Source: Klebsiella michiganensis (GTDB taxonomy: Bacteria; Pseudomonadota; Gammaproteobacteria; Enterobacterales; Enterobacteriaceae). Taken from it: a DNA stretch of 64,000 nt. Numbering within the stretch: the first letter of the stretch is position 1; the number at the start of each line of letters is the position of its first letter. The DNA is taken from positions 142,850-206,849 of the forward strand of contig NZ_PRDB01000013.1 of assembly GCF_002925905.1 (NCBI RefSeq), given 5' to 3'. The position numbers were made by a program, and so were the translations under genes. Below are positions 34,760 to 43,583 of this stretch, in pieces. Under the pieces are notes generated by a model. That model saw nothing but the letters and a program-made list of their open reading frames with translations. It was not told the origin of the DNA and did not search any database.

Positions 34760-35798
34760 ATAAATCAATATCTAAGGTGTATTTTTCGAAACAGATCACT
34801 TCTTCACCTAGCCATTTATTCAGTTCCTGCAGTCGCTTCTGCAGTGGCATCAGTTCGTTGCGGACAAAGACGCGGCTGGCCTTTTCCACGTCACCGAATC
34901 CGCCGGTATTGTTGGGGATGATGCCCATCATCTGCGGGGGGACGCGGTGCGCCGCCATCATGTCATCACGGCTCACATTTTTGATATTCAGAAACTCATC
35001 CTTTGCCGCTACTTCTGACAGTGGGATGATCTGGATGCCGTCCTTTTTTCCGTTGGGTGAGTACATAAACAGGTTGCGGAAGTTGCCCGGTCCCTTGGCG
35101 CTTTTCATCGCATGGCGGATGTTGTTCACGTCCTCCTGGTTCTGTGCCGCGTCGGTCATGTACATAATAAATCCTGCGTGGCTGCCGTTCAGATAATACT
35201 TCCGGCGGAACAGCGTTGCGGACTCATTCAGCAGGGTTGACGGGATGGCCGAAAGATAGCCTGGCAGCCCGTAAATTTCCTGGTTAATGTCCGGCTCCAG
35301 CAGATGAAAAATGCTTCCCGGCGTAAATTCATAGGGCTGGGAGGTCATGCCGTATTGCACGAACCAGTAGGTGTCGAGATCAACGCCGCGCCGCGTGTAT
35401 TTCGCCAGGGTCGGCTCCAGTGACAGCACGCCACCGAGCCGGTTAGTGCGCTTTTCCAGGTAAGCATTACCAAATACCAGGTAATCCTGCACAAAACGGG
35501 TAAAAACTTGCTGGCTTAGCAGGCGGTGCGGGATGTATGTGCTGCTGAGAATGTCACGCTTAACGGCAATCGGTGAGCTGTGATGCACGGCGGCGCGGTA
35601 GGTGCGTGCCAGTCCGTCAAAGCTTACCGGCGGTTCGTACCAGCGATCCATCTGTACGCATTCCACATAATCCAGGAGTTCGCGGCGGTCCAGAACCGGA
35701 ATAGGATCGCCGAAGCTGAATGCTTCAGCTGCTGCGCCGCCGCCGCTGTGCTGAACAGTGTGAGCAGCCGATGTGCGGCGGTTCTTACGTTTTCCCAT
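34758..35798 (-). CDS. Q: Portal protein gpQ
   Basis: This 346-aa protein (P2 Q is 344) forms the dodecameric DNA entry ring at the capsid vertex. P2-like segments include YLVFGNAYLEKRTNRLGGV, GLPGYLSAIPSTLLNESATLFRRKYYLNGSHAGF and PQMMGIIPNNTGGFGD. The ATG at 35798 follows GTGGAG and overlaps the terminase stop (TGATG), so the two are coupled; a TTG one codon upstream is less likely. Confidence 0.97.
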   Translation of the reverse strand: MGKRKNRRTSAAHTVQHSGGGAAAEAFSFGDPIPVLDRRELLDYVECVQMDRWYEPPVSFDGLARTYRAAVHHSSPIAVKRDILSSTYIPHRLLSQQVFTRFVQDYLVFGNAYLEKRTNRLGGVLSLEPTLAKYTRRGVDLDTYWFVQYGMTSQPYEFTPGSIFHLLEPDINQEIYGLPGYLSAIPSTLLNESATLFRRKYYLNGSHAGFIMYMTDAAQNQEDVNNIRHAMKSAKGPGNFRNLFMYSPNGKKDGIQIIPLSEVAAKDEFLNIKNVSRDDMMAAHRVPPQMMGIIPNNTGGFGDVEKASRVFVRNELMPLQKRLQELNKWLGEEVICFEKYTLDIDL

Positions 35799-37564
35799 CA
35801 AAAAATCTCCACGATGTTGCTGGTATTGGCGGCTTCGCCCTGCAGCGGTTCGTTAAATAGTGCATGCATCGTTGCCCAGGCCAAATCTGCGTGGCTGGCT
35901 TCTTCGCTGCGGCTGGCTTCGTAGGTGGGGCGGTTTCCGCTGGCGGTAGTGGCCCGTCGGATAGCCATGAATGACTGCGCGATATCGGTATGACCGGCGT
36001 CAAACTCAATGCGGCGGTGACTGATGATGTCGTATGCCTTGAGCACCAGGGCGTTTTTGACGTTGGGGTTATAGACAAACTCCCGGACGGCAGGGAAAAA
36101 GCCTTTAACGTTCTCATAGACGCCGTGACCGACGCCGGTGGAGTCAATGCCGATATAGGTTACGTTGTACTGCAGAGTGAGCTGGCGGATAGCTTCTGCC
36201 TGGGCGCGGAAGTCCATTCCGCGCCACTGGTGGCGCTCCAGTATGCGGAACTTGCCGCCGGGAACGGATGGCGGGGCGATAACGACGCACCCGGCGCTGT
36301 CACCGTTCTGGGTGCCTTTCGCCGGGTCATATCCGATCCACACCTCGCCCCAGCCAAACGGACGCAGAGCCAGTGCATGAAAATCTTCCCAGACCTCCCA
36401 GCTGTCCACCATGCAGGCCTGCAGGTCGGAAAGCGGGAACACGGACGCGAGATCGTCAATAAATTCACACATCAGCAGGTTCTGGTATTCGTCCGGGCTG
36501 TATTCCAGTCGCAGCTGGTCGAGGTCGAACAGGTTACAGCCCCCGCGCACGGCATCTTCCACCGTCACAATCTGCCGGAACTGACCATCAGCACAAAGCA
36601 GGCCAGCCGCCAGCGCCGAGTGGGTCAGGTCGATATCCACACGGTCCGTTTTTGAGCGACCACGGTTATACAGCGCGCCAGACCAGAAAGGATAGGCGCT
36701 GTGCATCAGGCTGGACGGGGTAGAAAAATAGGTTTGCCGCCACTTTTTGTGCAGCGCCATACCGGAGGCGACTTTGCGCAGCTCCTGGAATTTCGGTATC
36801 CAGAAATATTCATCCAGGTACAGGTTGCCGTGGTAGCTCTGCGCGGTGCGGGCATTGGTCCCCAGAAAATACAGCGTGGCACCGTTCGGCAGGACCATCG
36901 GATCGCCTTTCAGCTCAACGTCTACCTCTTTGGCGAACTCAATGATGTAGCCTTTAAAGACATGCGCCTGGGCTTTACTGGCCGACAGGAAAATTTGGTT
37001 TCGACCAGTCACCAGGGCATCGATCAGCGCCTCACGCGCAAAATAATACGTTGCCCCGATTTGGCGGGACTTCAGCACGTTGCGGATACGATGCTTTATC
37101 CCTGCTTCCCACCAGTGGCGCTGATATTCGAACAGGCCAGCGCGGAAAATCTCTTCCAGCTTTTCGATCTGTTCGTCGCTGAACAGGTTTTTTTCAGGGG
37201 GTTTGCGGGGGCCGCGGTTGCGGTTTTCCACGTTCGGGTTTAAATCGGCCTCGTTGCCGCCGTTGTTAAATTTCCCGATGCGGGCGTGGCGCTCGGACTG
37301 GCGCGCCAGCAGGTCAATTTCCTTAAAATCCTTCCCTTCTTTTTGCTCCTTCATGATCAGCTGGCAGTACCGTGCGGCGGTGGTGAGCTGCATCTGGTCA
37401 AGCGGACCATAGCTGCCCCATTTGTCGCGCTTTTTCCAGCTGTGAACGGTTGCGGCTTTCTCGCCCAGCATTTCTGCAATGCGGGCTATGCGGTATCCCT
37501 GAAAATACAGCAGTAGTGCCTGCCGACGGGGATCGAGGTCTGCGGGAGTCAATGTTGTGTTCAT
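35798..37564 (-). CDS. P: Terminase large subunit gpP
   Basis: This 588-aa ATPase and nuclease (P2 P is 590) cuts at cos and packages DNA. The N-terminus has a helix-turn-helix (RIARIAEMLGEKAATVHSWKKRD). The ATPase region carries SRQIGATYYFAREAL in the Walker A place, and the nuclease region carries IGYDPAKGTQNGDSAGCVV and YIGIDSTGVGHGV. It is transcribed leftwards from the late promoter shared with gene O. Confidence 0.97.
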   Translation of the reverse strand: MNTTLTPADLDPRRQALLLYFQGYRIARIAEMLGEKAATVHSWKKRDKWGSYGPLDQMQLTTAARYCQLIMKEQKEGKDFKEIDLLARQSERHARIGKFNNGGNEADLNPNVENRNRGPRKPPEKNLFSDEQIEKLEEIFRAGLFEYQRHWWEAGIKHRIRNVLKSRQIGATYYFAREALIDALVTGRNQIFLSASKAQAHVFKGYIIEFAKEVDVELKGDPMVLPNGATLYFLGTNARTAQSYHGNLYLDEYFWIPKFQELRKVASGMALHKKWRQTYFSTPSSLMHSAYPFWSGALYNRGRSKTDRVDIDLTHSALAAGLLCADGQFRQIVTVEDAVRGGCNLFDLDQLRLEYSPDEYQNLLMCEFIDDLASVFPLSDLQACMVDSWEVWEDFHALALRPFGWGEVWIGYDPAKGTQNGDSAGCVVIAPPSVPGGKFRILERHQWRGMDFRAQAEAIRQLTLQYNVTYIGIDSTGVGHGVYENVKGFFPAVREFVYNPNVKNALVLKAYDIISHRRIEFDAGHTDIAQSFMAIRRATTASGNRPTYEASRSEEASHADLAWATMHALFNEPLQGEAANTSNIVEIF

Positions 37565-37609
37565 GGCACAAGACTACGGCCTTGACAGGAGCCTTTCCCC
37601 GGCTGGCTT

Positions 37610-37629
37610 TTGTGTGGTTTACCGCACAA
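37610..37629. promoter_or_regulatory. Ogr activator site between the P and O late promoters
   Basis: TTGT-N12-ACAA lies in the 140-bp gap between the divergent genes P and O, and the inner bases extend the symmetry to TTGTG/CACAA. This is the core of the Ogr/Delta binding dyad, placed about 55 bases upstream of P2 late promoters. One site may serve both directions. Confidence 0.75.
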
Positions 37630-37704
37630 GGTCTGCGCGTTGTTTCACCCCCTCCATCACAGCAACCATAAGGCCTCACTGAGTTATTTGATGGAGTCGC
37701 TCAA

Positions 37705-38538
37705 ATGGCAGTTAAAGCAAAACGCTTCCGCATTGGTGTGGAAGGGGCAACAACCGACGGGCGCACCATTGAGCGTGCCTGGCTGGAGCAGATGGCGGCC
37801 AGTTATAACCCGCAGGTCTATACGGCGCTGATTAATCTGGAACATATCAAGGGCTACACCCCGGACAGTCCATTCCGCCGCTTCGGGACCGTGGATAAGC
37901 TGGAGGCCGAAGAAATTGCGGATGGCCCGCTGAAGGGGAAAATGGCCCTGTATGCGTGGATCACCCCGTCAGATGATCTGGTGGCGTATACCCGCAAGCT
38001 GCAAAAGCTGTTCACCTCGATGGAGGTCAATACCAGTTTTGCTGATACCGGCAAAGCGTACCTGGTTGGCCTGGCAGCGACTGACGACCCGGCAAGCCTG
38101 GGTACAGAAATGTTGCAGTTTAGCGCCAGCGCCAAAAGCAACCCGCTGGCAGGGCGCAAACAAAGCCCGGAAAACCTCTTTACCGCCGCAGAAGACACGC
38201 TGATCGAGTGGGAAGAGGTCCAGGGCGAAAAACCCTCCCTCTTTGCCCGCGTTACCGCGATGTTTACCAAAAAAGAGCAAACCGATGATGCGCGTTTTTC
38301 TGATGTGCATCGTGCTGTTGAGCTGGTCGCCACCGAGCAGCAGCGCCTGAGCGAACGCACCGATCAATCCCTGTCCGCGCAGGATAAGCGCCTTGCTGCG
38401 CTGGAAACCTCCCTTCAGGAGCAGCAGACCGCCTTTGCGGAACTGGAACAGCAGCTGCAACAGGAAGACAGCCGCAAAGATTATCGCCAGCGCGCGCCGG
38501 GCGATAACGCACCGGCAGGCACCCTGACCAATTGCTGA
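37705..38538 (+). CDS. O: Capsid scaffold and maturation protease gpO
   Basis: This 277-aa protein (P2 O is 284) combines an N-terminal serine protease (residues 1-150; INLEHIKGYTPDSPFRRFG with the His, and TSMEVNTSFADTGKAYLVGLAATDDPASLGTEML with the Ser region) and a C-terminal coiled-coil scaffold (about 190-265, rich in Gln and Glu). It cleaves gpN, gpQ, gpL and itself. It starts the rightward late head operon. Confidence 0.95.
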   Translation: MAVKAKRFRIGVEGATTDGRTIERAWLEQMAASYNPQVYTALINLEHIKGYTPDSPFRRFGTVDKLEAEEIADGPLKGKMALYAWITPSDDLVAYTRKLQKLFTSMEVNTSFADTGKAYLVGLAATDDPASLGTEMLQFSASAKSNPLAGRKQSPENLFTAAEDTLIEWEEVQGEKPSLFARVTAMFTKKEQTDDARFSDVHRAVELVATEQQRLSERTDQSLSAQDKRLAALETSLQEQQTAFAELEQQLQQEDSRKDYRQRAPGDNAPAGTLTNC

Positions 38539-38554
38539 TGGAGCATAAGAACCA

Positions 38555-39607
38555 ATGAAAAAGAAAACACGTTTTGCCTTTAACGCCTACCTGCAGCAGC
38601 TGGCGCGCCTGAATGGCGTAGAAGTTGAAGAACTGTCCAGCAAGTTCACCGTGGAGCCATCGGTGCAGCAGACGCTTGAAGACCAGATCCAGCAGTCCGC
38701 CGCATTCCTGACCATGATTAACCTCATTGGGGTGACTGAGCAGTCAGGCCAGTTGCTGGGTCTGGGCGTCGGCAGCACCATTGCCGGGACCACTGACACG
38801 ACCACGAAGGAACGCGAACCAACCGATCCGACGGTCATGGTTGATGTTGAGTACAAGTGCGAGCAGACCAACTTTGATACGGTGCTGACCTACGCAAAAC
38901 TTGACCTGTGGGCGAAATTCCAGGATTTCCAGGTGCGCATCCGTAACGCCATCGTCAAGCGCCAGGCGCTGGACCGCATCATGATCGGGTTCAACGGTGT
39001 GAAGCGTGCCAAAACCTCAAACCGTGTCGATAACCCGCTGCTGCAGGACGTTAATAAAGGCTGGCTGCAGAAAGTCCGCGAAGATGCGGCAGATTGCGTT
39101 ATGGGTAGCACCACGGCAGAAGATGGCACCACCACCGCAGACCCGGTGAAGGTAGGCAAGGGCGGTAAATATGCCAACCTGGATGCGCTGGTGATGGATG
39201 CCGTCAATGAGCTGATTGACCCGATTTTCCAGGATGATGCTGATCTGGTCGTGATCTGTGGTCGTGAGCTGCTGTCTGACAAGTATTTCCCGCTGGTCAA
39301 TAAGGAGCAGGAAAACAGCGAAAAACTGGCCGCTGATCTGATTATCAGCCAGAAACGCATGGGTGGCCTGCAGGCTGTCCGCGCCCCGTCATTCCCGGCT
39401 AATGCCGTGCTGATCACCCGTCTGGATAACCTGTCCATCTACTGGCAGGAAGATACCCGCCGCCGTTCGGTCATTGATAACCCGAAACGCGATCGCATCG
39501 AAAACTTCGAATCCGTCAATGAGGCGTATGTGGTGGAGGATTACCGCTGCGTGGCACTGGTGGAAAACATCACCATCGGTGACTTCAGTGCCGGAGCAGG
39601 GGAGTAA
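38555..39607 (+). CDS. N: Major capsid protein gpN
   Basis: This 350-aa HK97-fold capsid protein is close to P2 gpN (357 aa). It starts MKKKTRFAFNAYLQQLARLNGV, as in P2, and conserved blocks include DKYFPLVNKEQENSEKLAADLIISQKRMGG and RRRSVIDNPKRDRIENFESVNEAYVVEDY. The N-terminal ~30 residues are removed by gpO in P2. It follows gene O by 16 bases. Confidence 0.97.
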   Translation: MKKKTRFAFNAYLQQLARLNGVEVEELSSKFTVEPSVQQTLEDQIQQSAAFLTMINLIGVTEQSGQLLGLGVGSTIAGTTDTTTKEREPTDPTVMVDVEYKCEQTNFDTVLTYAKLDLWAKFQDFQVRIRNAIVKRQALDRIMIGFNGVKRAKTSNRVDNPLLQDVNKGWLQKVREDAADCVMGSTTAEDGTTTADPVKVGKGGKYANLDALVMDAVNELIDPIFQDDADLVVICGRELLSDKYFPLVNKEQENSEKLAADLIISQKRMGGLQAVRAPSFPANAVLITRLDNLSIYWQEDTRRRSVIDNPKRDRIENFESVNEAYVVEDYRCVALVENITIGDFSAGAGE

Positions 39608-39610
39608 CGC

Positions 39611-40264
39611 ATGAGCCTGAGTCCCGCACGGCAGCACCGCCTGCGCGTTCAGGCTGAACAGGCCGCCCGTCAGGGCGGCAGTGTTCGCCATGCGTCGGGG
39701 TATGACCTGATGCTACTGCAGCTGGCAGAAGACCGTCGTCGCCTCAAGGGGGTGCAGTCCACAGTGAAAAAGGCACAAATCAAGGTGGAGCTGTTACCCA
39801 AATATACCGCCTGGGCGGATGGCGTACTGGCAGCCGGTGGAGCGCAGCAGGATGACGTGCTGATGTTTCTGATGGTCTGGCGTATCGATGCCGGTGATTT
39901 TGCCGGTGGCCTGCAGATTGCCGCGCACGCGCTTAAGCATGGGTGGGTGATGCCGCAGGCGCTGGGCCGCCGCAACGTGCAGACCGTTGTTGCTGAGGAG
40001 CTGGCAGATCAGGCGGAGGCCGCGCAGCGCATGAAAGCTGAATTCCCTGCTGACGTGCTGCTGCAGGCGCTTTCGCTGACGGATGCGCTGGACATGCCGG
40101 ACCAGTCCCGCGCCCGGCTGCATAAAGCTATCGCCGCCGTGATCAGCGAGTCCCGCCCCGCCGCAGCCCTGAACCACTACACGTTTGCGCTGCAGCTCGA
40201 TCCCCGCTGCGGTGTGAAAAAAGACAAAGAGCGGCTGGAGCGTCATTTGCGTAACAGCCACTAA
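39611..40264 (+). CDS. M: Terminase small subunit gpM
   Basis: This 217-aa protein (P2 M is 247) binds cos and hands DNA to gpP. Conserved segments are LSPARQHRLRVQAEQAARQGG, DDVLMFLMVWRIDAGDFAGGLQIA and the C-terminal YTFALQLDPRCGVKKDKERLERHLR. It starts 3 bases after the capsid gene stop. Confidence 0.95.
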   Translation: MSLSPARQHRLRVQAEQAARQGGSVRHASGYDLMLLQLAEDRRRLKGVQSTVKKAQIKVELLPKYTAWADGVLAAGGAQQDDVLMFLMVWRIDAGDFAGGLQIAAHALKHGWVMPQALGRRNVQTVVAEELADQAEAAQRMKAEFPADVLLQALSLTDALDMPDQSRARLHKAIAAVISESRPAAALNHYTFALQLDPRCGVKKDKERLERHLRNSH

Positions 40265-40359
40265 CGGAACGTGCCCCGCGCACGGGCGGCACGGGATGGC
40301 GACAGGCAGCGCCTTATCAAAATCCCGTTCACCGCCCACCTTTTCAGGAGAAAACCCGC

Positions 40360-40824
40360 ATGAGATTTGTTGCGCCAGAACAGGCGCCGGAACAGGCGGA
40401 GGTCATCAAAAACACCCCATTCTGGCCCGATGTGGATTTGTCGGATTTTCGCAGCGTGATGCGAACGGATGGCACGGTGACGTCGCCGCGTCTCGGGCAG
40501 CTTATCCGGTCTGCTATGTCGGAGGTCAACGCGGAGCTGTACGAATTCCGCAAGCGCCAGCAGTTGCTGGGATTCCAGACCCTGGCAGACGTACCGGCGG
40601 AGGTGCTGGACGGCAAAAGCGAGCGCATCCACCACTACCATAACGCTGTGTATTGCTGGGCGCGTGCCCAGGTGAATGAACGTTACCAGGACTATGACGC
40701 CACGGCATCCGGCGTCAAACGGGGCGATGAGCTGGCGGAAGCCAGCGGCGATCTGTGGCGTGATGCCCGCTGGGCAATCAGTAGGGTGCAGGATGCACCC
40801 CACTGTACTGTGGAGCTGATCTGA
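40360..40824 (+). CDS. L: Head completion protein gpL
   Basis: This 154-aa protein (P2 L is 169) seals the filled head at the portal. It has TPFWPDVDLSDFRSVMRTDGTVTSPRL and the aromatic helix YHNAVYCWARAQVNERYQDYDAT typical of the family. A 95-bp gap separates it from M. Its TGA overlaps the next ATG. Confidence 0.95.
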   Translation: MRFVAPEQAPEQAEVIKNTPFWPDVDLSDFRSVMRTDGTVTSPRLGQLIRSAMSEVNAELYEFRKRQQLLGFQTLADVPAEVLDGKSERIHHYHNAVYCWARAQVNERYQDYDATASGVKRGDELAEASGDLWRDARWAISRVQDAPHCTVELI

Positions 40825-41027
40825 TGAAAGTGCGTGCGTACCAGGGTGACACGGTGGATGCGCTTTGCTGGCGTCATTACGGGCGCACGCAGGGCGTCAC
40901 AGAGCAGGTACTGCAGGCAAATCCGGGGCTGGCTGAGCATGGCCCTTTTTTACCTCACGGGCTGCAGGTGGAACTGCCGGATATTGCAACCACTACCACG
41001 GTGCAGACCGTCCAGTTATGGGACTGA
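40824..41027 (+). CDS. X: Tail protein gpX (LysM-like)
   Basis: This 67-aa protein is identical in length to P2 gpX. The single LysM-like fold (RAYQGDTVDALCWRHYGRTQGVTEQVLQANPGLA) is probably part of the tail tip or baseplate. It is coupled to gene L by a TGATG overlap. Confidence 0.92.
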   Translation: MKVRAYQGDTVDALCWRHYGRTQGVTEQVLQANPGLAEHGPFLPHGLQVELPDIATTTTVQTVQLWD

Positions 41028-41030
41028 ATT

Positions 41031-41246
41031 ATGACGCTTGAACGGATCAGCGCCTTTATTACGTACTGCATCGCTGTACTGCTGGCGTGGATGGGCGATT
41101 TATCGCTTAAGGACGCATCTACGGTGGGCGGTGTGCTGATTGGTCTGCTGATGCTGGCGATCAACTGGTACTACAAACACAAAACCTATCAGCTGCTGCG
41201 CGGCGGGAAGATAACTCAGGGGGAATATGAATCCTTCAATCGTTAA
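41031..41246 (+). CDS. Phage holin (gene Y position)
   Basis: This 71-aa protein has two membrane helices (ISAFITYCIAVLLAWMG and TVGGVLIGLLMLAINWYY) and a basic tail, the form of a class II holin. It sits in the place of P2 gene Y but is shorter than the P2 product. It overlaps the endolysin gene by 20 bases. It should trigger membrane depolarisation that releases the SAR endolysin. Confidence 0.88.
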   Translation: MTLERISAFITYCIAVLLAWMGDLSLKDASTVGGVLIGLLMLAINWYYKHKTYQLLRGGKITQGEYESFNR

Positions 41247-41736
41247 GCGCTGCCTGGTGGGTGCAGTGCTGGCCATCGCTGCCACGCTGCCCAATTTCCA
41301 GCAGCTCCACACCTCAGTGGAGGGGCTGAAGCTGATTGCTGATTACGAGGGATGCCGCCTGCAGCCGTACCAGTGCGACGCTGGCGTGTGGACCGACGGC
41401 ATCGGTAACACGTCCGGTGTGGTGCCGGGGAAGACCATCACAGAGCGGCAGGCGGCGGGGAACTTCATCACCAACGTATTACGGGTAGAAACCGCGCTGG
41501 CGCGGTGTGTCCTGGTGAACGTGCCGCAGTACGTTTATGACGCCCTGGTGTCGCTGGCGTTCAACGTCGGCACGGGCAACGCCTGCAGCTCAACCATGGT
41601 GAAGTTTATCAATCAGAAGCGCTGGCGCGATGCCTGCTATCAGCTGCCGCGTTGGGTATATGTCAAAGGCATATTTAATCAGGGGCTGGATAACCGCCGC
41701 GGGCGTGAGCTGGCCTGGTGCTTAAAAGGAGCATAA
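41227..41736 (+). CDS. K: SAR endolysin (gene K position, lysozyme type)
   Basis: This 169-aa muramidase has the T4-type catalytic spacing E-8-C-5-T: Glu41, Cys50, Thr56. An N-terminal signal-arrest-release segment (residues 8-22, CLVGAVLAIAATLP) holds Cys9, and Cys43 lies beside the catalytic Glu. This cysteine set is that of P1 Lyz, in which a disulfide keeps the enzyme inactive until it leaves the membrane and the bond isomerises. P2 K is not a SAR enzyme, so the lysis cassette differs from P2. Confidence 0.92.
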   Translation: MNPSIVKRCLVGAVLAIAATLPNFQQLHTSVEGLKLIADYEGCRLQPYQCDAGVWTDGIGNTSGVVPGKTITERQAAGNFITNVLRVETALARCVLVNVPQYVYDALVSLAFNVGTGNACSSTMVKFINQKRWRDACYQLPRWVYVKGIFNQGLDNRRGRELAWCLKGA

Positions 41737-41740
41737 CGAA

Positions 41741-42124
41741 ATGAAAAAGAAATCTATCAGTGGGTTGCTTTCGGTGCTGTACGCAGCGCTGATGATTTTA
41801 AGTCTCTTTGTCCCAAACGGCATGGCCTCGGCGCTGGTCACTGGATTGACCTGGGTAGCTTGTTTGTTGGTCTGGGTGGCGGTGCTGCTTTGCCTGGCTG
41901 GGTGGTATGCGGGTGGCATTCATCGGGAAGAGGCAACGCAGGCTCTGACCCGCTTTTTCAGTACGCCAGGAAACCAGGTGATCAGATGGGCCAGGCGTTC
42001 ACTGCTTGTGATTTTTCTCGCCTTTACGGGCCACGTTGTCACCCTGGTATTTTATCTGCTGACGCTGGTCGCGCTTAAGGTTCTGCGTGCACAGGTTGTT
42101 GATGCGCAGCCGGTGACGGCATGA
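41741..42124 (+). CDS. Membrane protein in the lysA position
   Basis: This 127-aa protein has three or four hydrophobic segments (LSVLYAALMILSLFV, ALVTGLTWVACLLVWVAVLLCLAGW, LLVIFLAFTGHVVTLVFYLLTLVAL). It lies between the endolysin and the i-spanin, where P2 has lysA, which modulates lysis timing. Sequence similarity to LysA is not evident to me, so the antiholin role is inferred from position. Confidence 0.7.
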   Translation: MKKKSISGLLSVLYAALMILSLFVPNGMASALVTGLTWVACLLVWVAVLLCLAGWYAGGIHREEATQALTRFFSTPGNQVIRWARRSLLVIFLAFTGHVVTLVFYLLTLVALKVLRAQVVDAQPVTA

Positions 42125-42549
42125 CGCGCGCGCTGGCGGTAATTCTTGCGCTCGTACTGGCGGCGCTGGGCTGGCAGTCATGGCGACTGAATGAGGCCAG
42201 TCGCACCATCGATAAGCAAGGCAACGACCTGAAAGTGAAGGGCGACAAACTGGCAAAAACGAACAGCCAGCTGATCGCCCTGTCCATCCTGTCAGAAACC
42301 AACAACCGGGAACAGGCGCGGCTTTACGCGGCGGCAGAAAGCACAAACGCACTGCTGCGAAGCCGCCAGCGCCGGATTGAGGAGCTAAAACGTGAAAACG
42401 AGGATTTGCGCCGCTGGGCTGGTACTCCTTTGCCTCCTGACATTATCAGGATGCGCGAAAGACCGGCCCTCGCCGGAGGTGCAGCTTACCGTGAATGGTT
42501 GTCCCAGGGTGACGCAGTGCCGCCTGGAAAAGTCAGCGGCCAGCACTAA
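42121..42549 (+). CDS. lysB: i-spanin LysB (Rz-like)
   Basis: This 142-aa protein has one N-terminal membrane helix (ALAVILALVLAALGW) and a periplasmic coiled coil (KGDKLAKTNSQLIALSIL, LRSRQRRIEELKRENEDLRRW), as in P2 LysB. With the outer-membrane partner LysC it fuses the two membranes at lysis. Its ATG overlaps the previous stop by four bases. Confidence 0.9.
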   Translation: MTRALAVILALVLAALGWQSWRLNEASRTIDKQGNDLKVKGDKLAKTNSQLIALSILSETNNREQARLYAAAESTNALLRSRQRRIEELKRENEDLRRWAGTPLPPDIIRMRERPALAGGAAYREWLSQGDAVPPGKVSGQH

Positions 42550-42682
42550 CGGCGATTTGCTGGCTGCGCTGGATGACGCTGAGGCGGCCTGGTCAGTCTG
42601 TGCTGACAAGGTGGACACGATAATTTCCTGCCAGGAGCGAAACAGTGAACAAACCTCAGTCCCTACGCCTCGCCCTGAATAA
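42392..42682 (+). CDS. lysC: o-spanin LysC (Rz1-like lipoprotein), nested in lysB
   Basis: A 96-aa frame starts at GTG 42392 inside lysB in another reading frame. It has a lipoprotein signal with lipobox LSGC (Cys21 region), then a short periplasmic part with several cysteines. Such embedded Rz1-type genes are the rule in P2-like phages. It extends 133 bases past lysB and overlaps the gene R start. Confidence 0.88.
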   Translation: MKTRICAAGLVLLCLLTLSGCAKDRPSPEVQLTVNGCPRVTQCRLEKSAASTNGDLLAALDDAEAAWSVCADKVDTIISCQERNSEQTSVPTPRPE

Positions 42683-43076
42683 AGCCGTGGCGTATGTCCG
42701 GGACAACCCGGACAAACTGCATTTATTCGTGGATAACGGATCGGTGGTGGCGACCGGCGCAGCGTCGTTGTCCTGGGAGTATCGCTATACCCTTAACGTG
42801 GTGGTCGTGGATTTCAGCGGCGATCAGGGATTGCTGATGGCTCCTGTGCTGGCCTGGCTGATGGAGAATCAGCCTGATGCTATCCATAACCCGGAACACC
42901 GTGAAAAGCTGTTTACGTTTGAGGTCGATATCTTGCGCAATGATATCTGTGATATCAGCCTGAACCTGCAGCTGACAGAGCGCGTGATCGTCAGTGCTGA
43001 CGGTAACTTGTCCCGCGTTGAAGCGGTGCCGGAACCGGACGAACCGGACGAGATGTGGGCGGTGCACCGTGGCTGA
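42645..43076 (+). CDS. R: Tail completion protein gpR
   Basis: This 143-aa protein (P2 R is 155) starts at GTG 42645 with CAGGAG upstream. P2-like blocks are PQSLRLALNKAVAYVRDNPDKLHLFVDNGSV, SWEYRYTLNVVVVDFSGD and LLMAPVLAWLMENQPD. With gpS it completes the tail for head joining. It overlaps gene S by 8 bases. Confidence 0.93.
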   Translation: MNKPQSLRLALNKAVAYVRDNPDKLHLFVDNGSVVATGAASLSWEYRYTLNVVVVDFSGDQGLLMAPVLAWLMENQPDAIHNPEHREKLFTFEVDILRNDICDISLNLQLTERVIVSADGNLSRVEAVPEPDEPDEMWAVHRG

Positions 43077-43515
43077 GCTGCAGGAGGTTGACGCCTGGTT
43101 AGATGCGCTGCTGGCTGGTCTTGAGCCTGCCGAGCGTAAGCGCATGATGCGGGAGCTGGCGCAGCAGCTGCGCCGCAGCCAGCAGAAAAATATCAGGATG
43201 CAGCGTAACCCGGACGGCACGGAATACGAACCACGACGGGTAACGGCACGCACGAAAACTGGCCGCATACGTCGGCAAATGTTTGCCAAACTCCGCACCG
43301 CAAAATACCTGAAAGCCGTTGCCAGCCCGGACTCTGCCAGTGTCGAATTTGAGGGCAGGGTGCAGCGTATTGCCCGCGTTCATCATTACGGTCTGCGTGA
43401 CCGTGTCAGCCGCAGAGGGCCGGAGGTGCAGTATTCACAGCGCCGGTTACTCGGCATCAATGATGAAGTGGAGGACATTACGCGCGATACCTTTTTGCGC
43501 TGGCTGTCTGACTGA
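43069..43515 (+). CDS. S: Tail completion protein gpS
   Basis: This 148-aa protein (P2 S is 150) starts at GTG 43069, which aligns with the P2 start; upstream codons belong to another frame of gene R. It is basic, with QRNPDGTEYEPRR, GRIRRQMFAKLRTAKYLK and RIARVHHYGLRDRVS as in P2 gpS. Confidence 0.92.
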   Translation: MAELQEVDAWLDALLAGLEPAERKRMMRELAQQLRRSQQKNIRMQRNPDGTEYEPRRVTARTKTGRIRRQMFAKLRTAKYLKAVASPDSASVEFEGRVQRIARVHHYGLRDRVSRRGPEVQYSQRRLLGINDEVEDITRDTFLRWLSD

Positions 43516-43517
43516 TT

Positions 43518-43537
43518 TTGTGTCAGGGACGACACAA
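43518..43537 (+). promoter_or_regulatory. Ogr activator site upstream of gene V
   Basis: TTGT-N12-ACAA begins 2 bases after the gene S stop and 47-66 bases before the gene V start. It corresponds to the P2 late promoter PV. Confidence 0.75.
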
Positions 43538-43583
43538 TCCGTCGCGCTGCCTCGCTCACTCCGCGCGTGGCAATCTTGCCCTC

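Noticed and set aside
40265..40359. Extra small gene between M and L
   Set aside because: The gap is 95 bases without a start and ribosome binding site pair; P2 also has M directly before L.
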